A DNA stretch of 64,000 nucleotides from CAWKAV01 sp963847735 (GTDB lineage Bacteria > Desulfobacterota > Desulfuromonadia > Desulfuromonadales > BM103), in contig CAWKAV010000002.1 in the NCBI GenBank assembly GCA_963847735.1, positions 1 through 64,000 of the forward strand, read 5' to 3'. Under the pieces are notes generated by a model. It was given only the letters and a program-made list of their open reading frames with translations, ran no database searches and was not told where the DNA came from. Within the stretch, counting starts at the first letter, position 1. Every line of letters starts with the position of its first letter. Shown here in pieces: positions 33,355 through 41,725 of this stretch. Both the position numbers and the translations under genes were made by a program.

Positions 33355-33504
33355 CTACTCCATTTCGGTGGGTTCCTGCCCCCCAACAGCGGGGCTTTCC
33401 AGCTCTTTCTCCTCTTGCTTACGCTTGTTTTTCTCGTCTTTCTTGGCTTTCTTGGCAATTTCCTTCTGACGTTTTTCATAACCGTAGTTCGGTTTTTTTG
33501 CCAT
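33355..33504 (-). CDS. Small lysine-rich protein
   Basis: The 49-residue product begins MAKKPNYGYEKRQKEIAKKA, continues with KKDEKNKRKQEEKE and ends in QEPTEME. Such Lys/Glu-rich short proteins starting MAKKPNYGYEKRQKE recur in proteobacteria; I know no function. GAAAGGAC lies upstream of the ATG. It overlies the end of the MmcQ fragment on the opposite strand. Confidence 0.65.
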   Translation of the reverse strand: MAKKPNYGYEKRQKEIAKKAKKDEKNKRKQEEKELESPAVGGQEPTEME

Positions 33505-33582
33505 TATCGTAGTCCTTTCAAGGAGTCATTGCCTGCTTACTGGTGAGATAATACATATCAAAGCTTGCGGCAGATTGTTACC

Positions 33583-33620
33583 AAAAAAAGGAGCCTCACG
33601 AAAAGACGTGAGGCTCCTTT
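33583..33620 (-). terminator. Terminator of the cold-shock gene
   Basis: Minus-strand AAAGGAGCCTCACG pairs with CGTGAGGCTCCTTT around a six-base loop, then a T run. It lies 23 bases after the csp stop codon. Confidence 0.9.
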
Positions 33621-33642
33621 GCTAATTAGTGCAAAACCTTAA

Positions 33643-33843
33643 TTAAATTCTGCGCACATTAGACGACTGGGGGCCTTTCTGGCCCTGGGTGACTTCAAAA
33701 GCCACACGATCTCCCTCAGCGAGAGATTTGAACCCATCGCCTTGGATCTCAGAGAAATGGACGAACACATCAGGTCCATTGTCCTGCTCGATAAAACCAA
33801 AACCCTTTGCGTCGTTGAACCACTTCACAGTACCTTCTGCCAT
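33643..33843 (-). CDS. Cold-shock domain protein
   Basis: The 66-residue protein MAEGTVKWFNDAKGFGFIEQDNGPDVFVHFSEI contains both RNA-binding motifs (KGFGFI as RNP1, DVFVHF as RNP2) of CspA-like single-stranded nucleic acid chaperones. GGAGAAAGAAA precedes the ATG. It has a dedicated terminator downstream and a leader hairpin upstream, so is probably transcribed alone. Confidence 0.95.
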   Translation of the reverse strand: MAEGTVKWFNDAKGFGFIEQDNGPDVFVHFSEIQGDGFKSLAEGDRVAFEVTQGQKGPQSSNVRRI

Positions 33844-33902
33844 TTTCTTTCTCCATGTTCCCCTTGGGGACTTTTTTGGTTGTGTAAATCCAGCCGCTCT
33901 TT

Positions 33903-33936
33903 AAAAAAAAACACACAGCCCAAGCGGGTCTGTGTG
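33903..33936 (-). promoter_or_regulatory. Terminator-like hairpin in the csp leader
   Basis: On the minus strand CACACAGACCC, loop GCTT, GGGCTGTGTG, then nine T, ending about 60 bases before the csp start. No minus-strand gene ends here, so it probably sits inside the csp 5' leader as an attenuator. TTGACA (minus) near 33950-33965 could be the promoter. The remaining gap to 34158 is AT-rich with no gene. Confidence 0.6.
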
Positions 33937-34158
33937 ATCTGATTAATCTTGACACCCTGTCAATCTGGTGAGCGACGAAAAATACACAAACTTTCTTAAG
34001 TGCACGGACATTAGCACAACAGAATTTATAAAAGCAAGCAATAAATTTATTATGCAAAAATATATTTTCATACCAGCGTTAAGCACCTGCTTGAATAGAT
34101 TTTGTGGTTGTACATTTTGTAGTTTGCTCTTAACCATCATCTCCTGTAAAATTCCATC

Positions 34159-34614
34159 ATGTTGCCAATCAATAAAATTAACTGGAAGCCTACAGATTTA
34201 AACTCGCTCATCAACGACGTGATTGATGCTGTTGAAAGCGGCGAAATTGATTCAGCCTTTGACAATATTGAAATGACTGCCGGAAATTTTTCCAGGGCCA
34301 AAAACACCAAGAACTTTACCAAGAACTACCTCATGGCCTGTCTCCGGTCCGGGATAGATGGAATTTCCGAGGCTAATTACAACACGGCCCTCGGCCTGGT
34401 GAATGCCTTTCGGCAAATGAATGCGCAAGCCCCCCTCGATGAACTGCCAGACGGCTATAAGGTTTTCGCTATCAAACTTCCCCACCCGGCTGGCAACCCG
34501 GACGTCGAAATTTATATCAAGGAGGGCAACAAGGTTCTTTATGGCGAAAAAGTCATGCCCAGAGGGGTTTTGACCGAAAATTTTCTCAGCACAACCGGCT
34601 CAACCCTGTTGTGA
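34159..34614 (+). CDS. Hypothetical protein
   Basis: The 151-residue product MLPINKINWKPTDLNSLINDVIDAVESGEIDSAFDNIEMTAGNFSRAK has a helical first half and a strand-rich second half (GYKVFAIKLPHPAGNPDVEIYIKEGNKVLYGEKVMPRGVL). No signal peptide or known motif is recognised. It precedes the exonuclease gene by 48 bases on the same strand. Confidence 0.5.
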   Translation: MLPINKINWKPTDLNSLINDVIDAVESGEIDSAFDNIEMTAGNFSRAKNTKNFTKNYLMACLRSGIDGISEANYNTALGLVNAFRQMNAQAPLDELPDGYKVFAIKLPHPAGNPDVEIYIKEGNKVLYGEKVMPRGVLTENFLSTTGSTLL

Positions 34615-34662
34615 AAGGATCATTGCCCGTAAACATCTTGAGGTTGCGGGGTCTTTTTTAGC

Positions 34663-35337
34663 ATGCAAAAATCCGCACAAAAAATTATTTTCATCGATGT
34701 TGAGACGACCGGCACAAACCCCGAGCGACATGGCCTGACCCAGATCTCCGGTTGTGTGCAGATTGGCGACGAAGTCAGGGAATCCTTCGACTACTTCGTG
34801 CGACCCTTTCCAAAAGATGAAATTGAAAGTGCAGCCCTGGAGGTCACAGGTATTGATCGCAGGCAGTTTCTCATGCCAGACCACCCCGACCATCTTGCTG
34901 TGCCCGGTCAGGATTTTGAGGATCCCGGGGCAATTTATGATCGTATGGTGACGATGCTCGGCAAATATATCAGTAAGTTTGACAAGAACGACAAGTTTCA
35001 GTTTGTCGGTTACAACGCCCACAGCTTCGACATGCCGTTCATGCGCCGATTCTGGGAGAAGAACAACGACCGTTTCTTCGGCAGCTGGTTCTGGTACCCG
35101 TGCCTCGACGTCATGCTGGTCTGGGCACAGATTCTCCAGCCGGTCCGCGGTGAACTGACCAACTTCAAGCTGGCTACGGTCGCCAGGCACTGTGGCATCA
35201 AGGTTGATGACAGTCGCCTGCACGATTCCAGCTACGATATCGAGTTAACCCGAGAGCTCTGGCTGTCTGCCACTGAGATTATAAAGCGCGGCAATATAGA
35301 ACAGCCCTCGTGGTCCCAGGGGGAACTTTTTGCCTGA
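34663..35337 (+). CDS. DEDD-family 3'-5' exonuclease (DnaQ-like)
   Basis: The 224-residue protein has IIFIDVETTGTNPERHG (ExoI motif DxE), GYNAHSFDMPFMRRF (ExoII, NxxxFD) and LHDSSYDIELTREL (ExoIII with Asp; DSSYDIE where YxxxD or HxAxxD is usual). It belongs with DNA polymerase III epsilon/oligoribonuclease-type nucleases. The segment KDEIESAALEVTGIDRRQF is a typical substrate-strand contact. It would remove nucleotides from 3' ends; the DNA or RNA target is not clear. Confidence 0.82.
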   Translation: MQKSAQKIIFIDVETTGTNPERHGLTQISGCVQIGDEVRESFDYFVRPFPKDEIESAALEVTGIDRRQFLMPDHPDHLAVPGQDFEDPGAIYDRMVTMLGKYISKFDKNDKFQFVGYNAHSFDMPFMRRFWEKNNDRFFGSWFWYPCLDVMLVWAQILQPVRGELTNFKLATVARHCGIKVDDSRLHDSSYDIELTRELWLSATEIIKRGNIEQPSWSQGELFA

Positions 35338-35445
35338 TTCGGTCATGTACGCAGTCTTTTTGGTCAAATCCGGGGATTCTTCAGCCACTTCTCGCCAATC
35401 AAACACAGCCCCCTGAAAACATATTCCGAAACGACCCGCTTTTTG

Positions 35446-35474
35446 TTGACTCGTCATTTATGCCTTGCTATATT
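35446..35474 (+). promoter_or_regulatory. Promoter of the pyr operon
   Basis: TTGACT (35446-35451), a 17-base spacer and TATATT (35469-35474), a near-consensus sigma-70 promoter just upstream of the PyrR leader. Confidence 0.75.
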
Positions 35475-35506
35475 GCCGGGGGTTAACAGACACAGGCTCC
35501 TTTTAA

Positions 35507-35603
35507 ACTGATCCAGAGAGATCAGTAAGGGTGACAGAATGCATCACAAATTATGCGAAATCGAACCGGTACCTTTCCGAAACTGACGGAGAGGTATTTT
35601 TTT
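35507..35603 (+). promoter_or_regulatory. PyrR-dependent transcription attenuator
   Basis: ACTGATCCAGAGAGATCAGT (35507-35526) is a stem-loop with the CCAGAGAG hexaloop core of PyrR binding sites. Downstream, TACCTTTCCG (35570-35579) pairs with CGGAGAGGTA (35587-35596) followed by seven T, an intrinsic terminator. UMP-bound PyrR should stabilise the binding loop and favour termination when pyrimidines are plentiful. Confidence 0.8.
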
Positions 35604-35629
35604 GTCCTGATTTTGACAGGAGGAAGAAT

Positions 35630-36166
35630 ATGGCGAAGGCGGACACTGCAATTCTGGATATGGCTGGCATAGCCCGTGCTATCACAAGGATTGCCCATGA
35701 AATTCTGGAGTACAACAAGGGATGTGAGAACCTGGTTCTGATCGGCATCCGCACCGGCGGGGATCATCTGGCCAGCCGTCTGCGGGCCGGCATTCACGAT
35801 ATCGAGGGGACTGAAGTGCCTCTTGGTACGGTCGACATCACCATGTATCGTGACGACCTTGCCGCCCGCGGCAATCTGCCGATCGGCAAAACGGACATCC
35901 CTTTTGCGCTTGATGGCAAGCATGTGGTTCTGGTTGATGACGTCCTTTATACCGGTCGGACGATTCGGTCAGCAATGGACGCCCTGATGGATTTTGGCCG
36001 CCCAAGCACCATTCAACTCGCTGTTTTGATTGATCGCGGCCACCGCGAGTTACCGATTCGGGCGGACTACGTGGGCCGCAACGTCCCCACCGCGCGGGGA
36101 GAGTCCGTTGTGGTTGTGTTTAATGAAGCGAATATGCCGGTTGAAGTTCAACTGGTCAAGCCATAG
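35630..36166 (+). CDS. pyrR: PyrR bifunctional regulator/uracil phosphoribosyltransferase
   Basis: The 178-residue protein MAKADTAILDMAGIARAITRIAHEIL has the PRPP loop HVVLVDDVLYTGRTIRSAMDAL and GIRTGGDHLASRL near the start, as in PyrR. It binds the leader RNA with UMP and may also make UMP from uracil. AGGAGGA directly upstream selects ATG 35630 over the in-frame 35531. It is the first gene of the pyrimidine operon, with pyrB 15 bases further on. Confidence 0.95.
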   Translation: MAKADTAILDMAGIARAITRIAHEILEYNKGCENLVLIGIRTGGDHLASRLRAGIHDIEGTEVPLGTVDITMYRDDLAARGNLPIGKTDIPFALDGKHVVLVDDVLYTGRTIRSAMDALMDFGRPSTIQLAVLIDRGHRELPIRADYVGRNVPTARGESVVVVFNEANMPVEVQLVKP

Positions 36167-36181
36167 TCAGGGAGGAAGAGC

Positions 36182-37120
36182 ATGTCATTCAAACACAAAC
36201 ACATTCTTGGCATTGAACAACTGTCCCGGGAAGACATCCAGTTGATTCTCGATACGGGAGACGCTTTCAAGGAAGTAAACAAGCGCGACATCAAAAAGGT
36301 GCCGACCCTGCGCGGCAAAACAATTATCAACGCTTTTTTTGAGGCCAGCACCCGCACCAGGCTCTCCTTTGAGATCGCCGGCAAGCGCTTGTCGGCCGAT
36401 ACGGTCAATATCTCAGGCTCAACATCGTCGGTTGTCAAAGGAGAAACTCTGGAGGACACGGCAAAAAATATCGAAGCCATGGCACCTGATATTATCGTCA
36501 TCCGGCATGGTCATTCCGGTTCTCCCCACTATCTTGCCGAGCGCGTTGGCTGCTCGGTCATCAATGCCGGTGACGGCGCCCACGAGCATCCCAGCCAGGC
36601 GCTGCTCGACCTGATGACCATGCGTGATCACAAGGGGCGCATAGAAGGCCTCGAGGTGGCAATTGTGGGCGATATCACTCACAGCCGCGTGGTGCGTTCC
36701 AATATTTATGCCCTGTCAAAAATGGGGGCCAGGGTTCGACTCAGTGGTCCCGGAACCATGCTGCCGATCGGCATTGAACGACTTGGCAACGTTGCGGTCT
36801 TTACCGATATGCGCGAGGCGATCAAGGATGCCGATGTCATCATGATGCTGCGCATACAGATGGAACGACAGAGCAATATCATGATCCCGAGCTTACGGGA
36901 ATACGCCCGTTTCTACGGGCTTAATCCGACCAATCTGCAGTTGGCCAAACCCGACGCGATTGTCATGCATCCGGGGCCGATGAACCGCGGCGTGGAGATT
37001 TCTTCCGTGGTTGCGGATGGCGTACAAAACGTCATCCTCGAGCAGGTTGAAAACGGTGTCGCCGTGCGCATGGCACTGCTTTATCTTGTGAGCGGTGTCG
37101 AATCGATGCAAACCAAGTAG
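36182..37120 (+). CDS. pyrB: Aspartate carbamoyltransferase catalytic chain
   Basis: The 312-residue protein has FEASTRTRLSFE (carbamoyl phosphate site), HPSQALLDLMTM, MMLRIQMERQ and MHPGPMNRGVEI. It joins carbamoyl phosphate and aspartate, the first committed step of pyrimidine synthesis. No pyrI regulatory chain gene is adjacent, which agrees with control by PyrR attenuation. GGGAGGAAGAGC precedes the ATG. Confidence 0.97.
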   Translation: MSFKHKHILGIEQLSREDIQLILDTGDAFKEVNKRDIKKVPTLRGKTIINAFFEASTRTRLSFEIAGKRLSADTVNISGSTSSVVKGETLEDTAKNIEAMAPDIIVIRHGHSGSPHYLAERVGCSVINAGDGAHEHPSQALLDLMTMRDHKGRIEGLEVAIVGDITHSRVVRSNIYALSKMGARVRLSGPGTMLPIGIERLGNVAVFTDMREAIKDADVIMMLRIQMERQSNIMIPSLREYARFYGLNPTNLQLAKPDAIVMHPGPMNRGVEISSVVADGVQNVILEQVENGVAVRMALLYLVSGVESMQTK

Positions 37121-37149
37121 TAACCATTAGATAAAGGGAAGGTGAAACC

Positions 37150-38427
37150 ATGGCGAAAATTCTGATTAAGGGCGGCCGGGTGATCAACCCGGTGCAAAAA
37201 CTTGATGATATCTGTGATGTCCTGATTGAAAAGGGCAAAATCGCTGCGATCGGCAAAGATCTGGATGGCGGCGGCGCCAGTGTGATCGAGGCCTCTGGCA
37301 TGCTGGTTACCCCCGGGCTGGTTGATATTCATGTCCACTTGCGTGACCCGGGCCTTGAGTATAAGGAGGATATCGTCTCCGGCACGCTCTCCGCGGTGAC
37401 CGGTGGCTTTACCTCTGTCGCCTGTATGCCGAATACCAAGCCAGTCAATGACAACCAGACGGTGACCAGCTATATCCTGAAAAAAGCCGCTGAAGTTGGG
37501 CATTGCCGGATTTTCCCGATCGCCAGCATCACCAAGGGGCTTGATGGTGAATCACTCACCGAGATGGGAGAGCTGAAAGGACTTGGTATCTGCGCTGTCT
37601 CCGATGACGGAAAACCGGTCAGAAACCCGCAACTGATGCGCCGTGCCATGGAATATGCCAGGCCGTTTAACCTGACAATCATCTCTCACGCTGAAGATCT
37701 TGACCTGGTTGGCTCCGGAGTCATGAACGAAGGCCCGGTCTCCACCGAGCTTGGCCTGAAAGGTATCCCCTGGGTGGCCGAAGATGCCGCGACGGCCCGC
37801 GAGGTAATGCTCGCCGAATTTACCGGAGCTCATCTGCATGTCGCCCACGTCTCCACCAAGGGCTCGATCGATATTGTTCGCCAGGCAAAAAAACGCGGCG
37901 TGAATGTCACTTGCGAGGCCGCTCCCCATCACTTTACCCTGACTGATGAAGCGGTGCGCGGCTACAAGACCAATGCCAAGATGAACCCGCCGCTGCGCAG
38001 TGCCGAGGATGTGGCTGCGGTGCGTCAGGGCATAGCCGACGGTACCGTTGATGCCATCGCCACCGATCACGCCCCGCATCATATTGATGAGAAGAATATT
38101 GAATTCAGTATTGCCCTGAACGGCATTGTCGGCCTGGAAACAGCCCTGCCGCTTACATTGCGCCTGGTCGATGATGGTGTCATCGGTCTGCCAAAAGCGA
38201 TTGAACTTCTGACCAGTGGTCCTGCTGCTGTCCTGGGATTGCCGGTCGGGATGTTGCAGGAGGGCGGAGATGCCGACGTTACCGTGATCGATCCGTCTCT
38301 TGAATGGACCGTCGATGCAAAGCAGCTGAAGAGCAAAAGCAAGAACACTCCTTTTGACGGCTGGCAGATGAAGGGGGCGGCGGTCTGCACCATCGTTGCC
38401 GGAAAGATAGTTTTTACGAGAAGCTAA
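37150..38427 (+). CDS. pyrC: Dihydroorotase
   Basis: The 425-residue protein has VDIHVHLRDPGLEYKED (two metal His), ISHAEDLDL, HVAHVSTKGSI, CEAAPHHFTLTDEAV and AIATDHAPHH with the catalytic Asp. This is the class I dihydroorotase found near pyrB in many bacteria. It cyclises carbamoyl aspartate. GGGAAGGTGAAACC precedes the ATG, 29 bases after pyrB. Confidence 0.97.
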   Translation: MAKILIKGGRVINPVQKLDDICDVLIEKGKIAAIGKDLDGGGASVIEASGMLVTPGLVDIHVHLRDPGLEYKEDIVSGTLSAVTGGFTSVACMPNTKPVNDNQTVTSYILKKAAEVGHCRIFPIASITKGLDGESLTEMGELKGLGICAVSDDGKPVRNPQLMRRAMEYARPFNLTIISHAEDLDLVGSGVMNEGPVSTELGLKGIPWVAEDAATAREVMLAEFTGAHLHVAHVSTKGSIDIVRQAKKRGVNVTCEAAPHHFTLTDEAVRGYKTNAKMNPPLRSAEDVAAVRQGIADGTVDAIATDHAPHHIDEKNIEFSIALNGIVGLETALPLTLRLVDDGVIGLPKAIELLTSGPAAVLGLPVGMLQEGGDADVTVIDPSLEWTVDAKQLKSKSKNTPFDGWQMKGAAVCTIVAGKIVFTRS

Positions 38428-38484
38428 AGCGCGCAAAACCAGCCAGTTGAAGATAACATCTAAAGTAGAACACAGGAGTTGCTC

Positions 38485-41400
38485 ATGCCTCGTCGGGAGG
38501 ACATCAAAAAGGTTCTGATTATCGGCTCGGGTCCAATTATTATCGGTCAGGCCTGTGAATTTGATTATTCCGGGACTCAGGCCTGCAAAGCCTTGCGCAG
38601 CCTCGGCTACCAGATCGTTCTGGTCAACTCGAATCCAGCGACCATCATGACCGACCCCGGCATGGCTGATGTCACGTATGTCGAACCGCTCAACGTTACC
38701 ACCCTGACTGAAATCATCGCCAAGGAGAGACCCGATGCCTTACTGCCCAACCTTGGCGGCCAGACCGGGCTCAACCTGTCAAGTGCCCTGGCCAGGGCGG
38801 GGGTTCTTGATCAATATGGTGTCCGCGTGATTGGGGTGAATCTCGATGCCATCAAGCGCGGCGAAGACCGTGAGACGTTCAAAGAGACCATGACCAGGCT
38901 CGGCATTGAAATGCCGCGCAGTGAGATTGCCACCAGTCTTGACGAGGCTCTGCAGAGTGTCGGACGCGTCGGCCTGCCGGTCGTGATCCGGCCCGCCTAT
39001 ACCATGGGCGGAACCGGCGGTGGCTTCGCCTACAACCTGGAAGAGTTCCAAGAACTCGCCAGTCGCGGCTTATCGAGCAGCCCGGTCAACCAGATTCTGG
39101 TCGAAGAATCGGTGCTTGGTTGGGAAGAACTCGAACTCGAAGTCGTCCGCGATGCTAAAAACCAGAAAATCACAGTCTGTTTTATCGAAAACGTTGATGC
39201 CATGGGCGTACACACAGGGGACTCTTTCTGTACCGCGCCGATGCTGACTATCAGCAAGGAGTTGCAACAGCGCCTGCAGCAATACTCCTACGCTATTGTC
39301 GATGCAATCGAAGTCATCGGCGGCACCAATGTTCAGTTCGCCCACGACCCGAAAACCGGGCGTGTGGTGGTGATTGAAATCAATCCGCGCACATCCCGTT
39401 CCTCGGCACTGGCATCCAAGGCGACTGGTTTTCCCATCGCTCTGGTTTCGTCGATGTTGGCTGCGGGGCTTACTCTCGACGAGATTCCGTATTGGCGCGA
39501 CGGCACCCTCGAAAAGTACACTCCGTCCGGGGACTACGTAGTCGTTAAGTTCGCCCGCTGGGCTTTCGAAAAATTCAAAGGCTCAAAAGATCAGCTCGGT
39601 ACCCAGATGCGCGCTGTCGGCGAAGTCATGAGCATCGGCAAGAATTACAAGGAAGCGCTGCAGAAAGCGATCCGTTCTCTGGAAAACGGCCGCTACGGCC
39701 TCGGGTTTGCCAGAAATTATAATAACAAGTCGCTCGAAGAGTTAATGGGTCTGCTGCTGTTTCCAACCAGTGAGCGCCAGTTCATTCTCTATGAGGCGTT
39801 GCGCAAGGGCGCCGATATCGAAACACTTTACAGACGAACTCACATCAAACCCTGGTTTCTGACGCAAATGCAGGAATTGGTAAAACTGGAGGAACAGGTC
39901 CTTGCCCACAAGGGACATTTGCCGCCTGACGAACTTCTGATCCAGGCTAAAAAGGACGGTTTTGCCGATAAGTACCTGGCCCTGGTCCTCGGCTTGGACG
40001 AGCGTGTGGTCCGCGAAAAGCGACTGTCCCTCGATCTTGCCGAGGCCTGGGAACCCGTGCCGGTCAGCGGTGTGGAAAACGCCGCCTATTATTTCTCTAC
40101 CTACAATGCGCCTGACAAGGTTGCGGTCAGTTCGCGAAAAAAAATCATGGTTCTGGGCGGCGGGCCAAACCGGATTGGGCAGGGAATCGAGTTTGACTAC
40201 TGTTGTGTTCATACCGCCACGGCCCTGCGTGAGGCGGGTTATGAGACGATCATGGTTAACTGCAACCCGGAAACAGTCTCCACTGATTATGATACTTCGG
40301 ACAAGCTCTACTTTGAGCCATTGACCGTTGAGGACGTGCTCTCCATTTACCACAAGGAGAAGCCGGAAGGCGTGGTCGTCCAGTTCGGCGGCCAGACTCC
40401 GCTGAATATCGCCGCAGAGCTTCAGGCCGCAGGAGTCAAGATTCTTGGCACCAGTCCGGAAACCATTGATATGGCGGAAGATCGTGAGCAGTTCAACGCG
40501 ATGATGCAGAAGCTGGGCATCCCGCAACCCGAATCGGGGATGGCCAGCAGTCTGGAGCAGGCCATCGTTATTGCCGGACGGATCGGGTATCCATTGATAG
40601 TTCGCCCCTCGTACGTGCTCGGTGGTCGAGCCATGGAAATTGTTTACGACGATGCGATGCTGAGCGAATACGTGCAGAAAGCCGTTGACGTCAGTCCACA
40701 ACGACCGATACTGATCGACAGGTTCCTCGATAATGCCATTGAAGCCGAAGCCGATGCTATTTGCGACGGTATTGATGCGTTCGTTCCGGCGGTCATGGAG
40801 CACATCGAGATGGCTGGTGTTCACTCGGGGGATTCAGCCTGTGTCATTCCTCCGGTCAACATCCCGCAGAAGCACCTGGACACGATTGACGAATATACCC
40901 GTCGCATTGCCGTCGAAATGGGTGTCGTCGGACTGATGAATATTCAATATGCGATCTATAAGGACCAGGTCTATATTCTTGAGGCCAACCCGCGCGCGAG
41001 TCGGACCGTGCCGCTGGTCTCCAAGGTTTGCAATATCCCCATGGCGCGCCTGGCTGTTCAAGCGATCCTCGGAATCAAATTAAAGGAAATGAACCTTGTG
41101 CATAAAGTGATCCCGCATTTTGGGGTCAAAGAAGCGGTTTTCCCCTTTTATATGTTCCCCGAGGTTGATCCGGTGCTTGGCCCTGAAATGCGCTCCACTG
41201 GCGAAGTTCTCGGACTTGCAGACAGTTACGGTCGCGCCTTCTTCAAAGCCCAGGAAGGGACGGGCACCATGTTGCCGTTAACAGGTTCAGTTCTGGTCAC
41301 TGTGGCCAATCAGGATCGTGCCGGCGGGCTGGTGGCAGCAAAAAAATTTGCGCAACTCGGCTTCAATATTTTTGCAACCGAGGGCACCCATGCTTATCTC

Positions 41401-41685
41401 GACCAAAATGGCGTGGCGGCAACGTTGATCATGAAAATGCATGAAGGGCGGCCCAATATCGCCGATGCCATCAAGAACAACGAAATTCAATTGGTGGTCA
41501 ATACCCCGATTGGTCGGCTCAGTGTTCATGACGATTCTTACATCCGCAAGGCCGCAATAAAACACAAAATTCCCTATATCACGACCACCGCAGCAGCAAT
41601 TGCAGCCGCCGAAGGAATCGCTGCCTGTCGCACGGATGGCAAGGGTAAGGTACGCAGCCTGCAGGAGTATCACCAGCATTTGTAG
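38485..41685 (+). CDS. carB: Carbamoyl-phosphate synthase large chain, first copy
   Basis: The 1066-residue protein MPRREDIKKVLIIGSGPIIIGQACEFDYSGTQ has both ATP-grasp halves (YTMGGTGGGFAYN; SYVLGGRAMEIVYDD) and the allosteric MGS-like end (FNIFATEGTHAYLDQNGVAATLIMKMHEGRPNIADAIKNNEIQLVVNTP). It makes carbamoyl phosphate from bicarbonate, ammonia and ATP with CarA. Its sequence differs clearly from the second carB (e.g. ASSLEQAI, DYVVVKFARWAFEKFKGSKDQLG), so it is not a recent tandem duplicate. CAGGAG lies upstream of ATG 38485. It stands before carA, an unusual order. Confidence 0.95.
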   Translation: MPRREDIKKVLIIGSGPIIIGQACEFDYSGTQACKALRSLGYQIVLVNSNPATIMTDPGMADVTYVEPLNVTTLTEIIAKERPDALLPNLGGQTGLNLSSALARAGVLDQYGVRVIGVNLDAIKRGEDRETFKETMTRLGIEMPRSEIATSLDEALQSVGRVGLPVVIRPAYTMGGTGGGFAYNLEEFQELASRGLSSSPVNQILVEESVLGWEELELEVVRDAKNQKITVCFIENVDAMGVHTGDSFCTAPMLTISKELQQRLQQYSYAIVDAIEVIGGTNVQFAHDPKTGRVVVIEINPRTSRSSALASKATGFPIALVSSMLAAGLTLDEIPYWRDGTLEKYTPSGDYVVVKFARWAFEKFKGSKDQLGTQMRAVGEVMSIGKNYKEALQKAIRSLENGRYGLGFARNYNNKSLEELMGLLLFPTSERQFILYEALRKGADIETLYRRTHIKPWFLTQMQELVKLEEQVLAHKGHLPPDELLIQAKKDGFADKYLALVLGLDERVVREKRLSLDLAEAWEPVPVSGVENAAYYFSTYNAPDKVAVSSRKKIMVLGGGPNRIGQGIEFDYCCVHTATALREAGYETIMVNCNPETVSTDYDTSDKLYFEPLTVEDVLSIYHKEKPEGVVVQFGGQTPLNIAAELQAAGVKILGTSPETIDMAEDREQFNAMMQKLGIPQPESGMASSLEQAIVIAGRIGYPLIVRPSYVLGGRAMEIVYDDAMLSEYVQKAVDVSPQRPILIDRFLDNAIEAEADAICDGIDAFVPAVMEHIEMAGVHSGDSACVIPPVNIPQKHLDTIDEYTRRIAVEMGVVGLMNIQYAIYKDQVYILEANPRASRTVPLVSKVCNIPMARLAVQAILGIKLKEMNLVHKVIPHFGVKEAVFPFYMFPEVDPVLGPEMRSTGEVLGLADSYGRAFFKAQEGTGTMLPLTGSVLVTVANQDRAGGLVAAKKFAQLGFNIFATEGTHAYLDQNGVAATLIMKMHEGRPNIADAIKNNEIQLVVNTPIGRLSVHDDSYIRKAAIKHKIPYITTTAAAIAAAEGIAACRTDGKGKVRSLQEYHQHL

Positions 41686-41725
41686 TCATGGCAACAAACA
41701 GTAGAGAGTAAGGGAGTCAAACATT

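Noticed and set aside
33204..33479. 91-codon Lys/Arg-rich minus-strand frame
   Set aside because: It is an out-of-frame reading of the small gene at 33355-33504, which has the recognisable MAKKPNYGYEKRQKE start.
39742..40824. 360-codon open frame antisense to the first carB
   Set aside because: No recognisable domains; the sense strand encodes a highly conserved enzyme.
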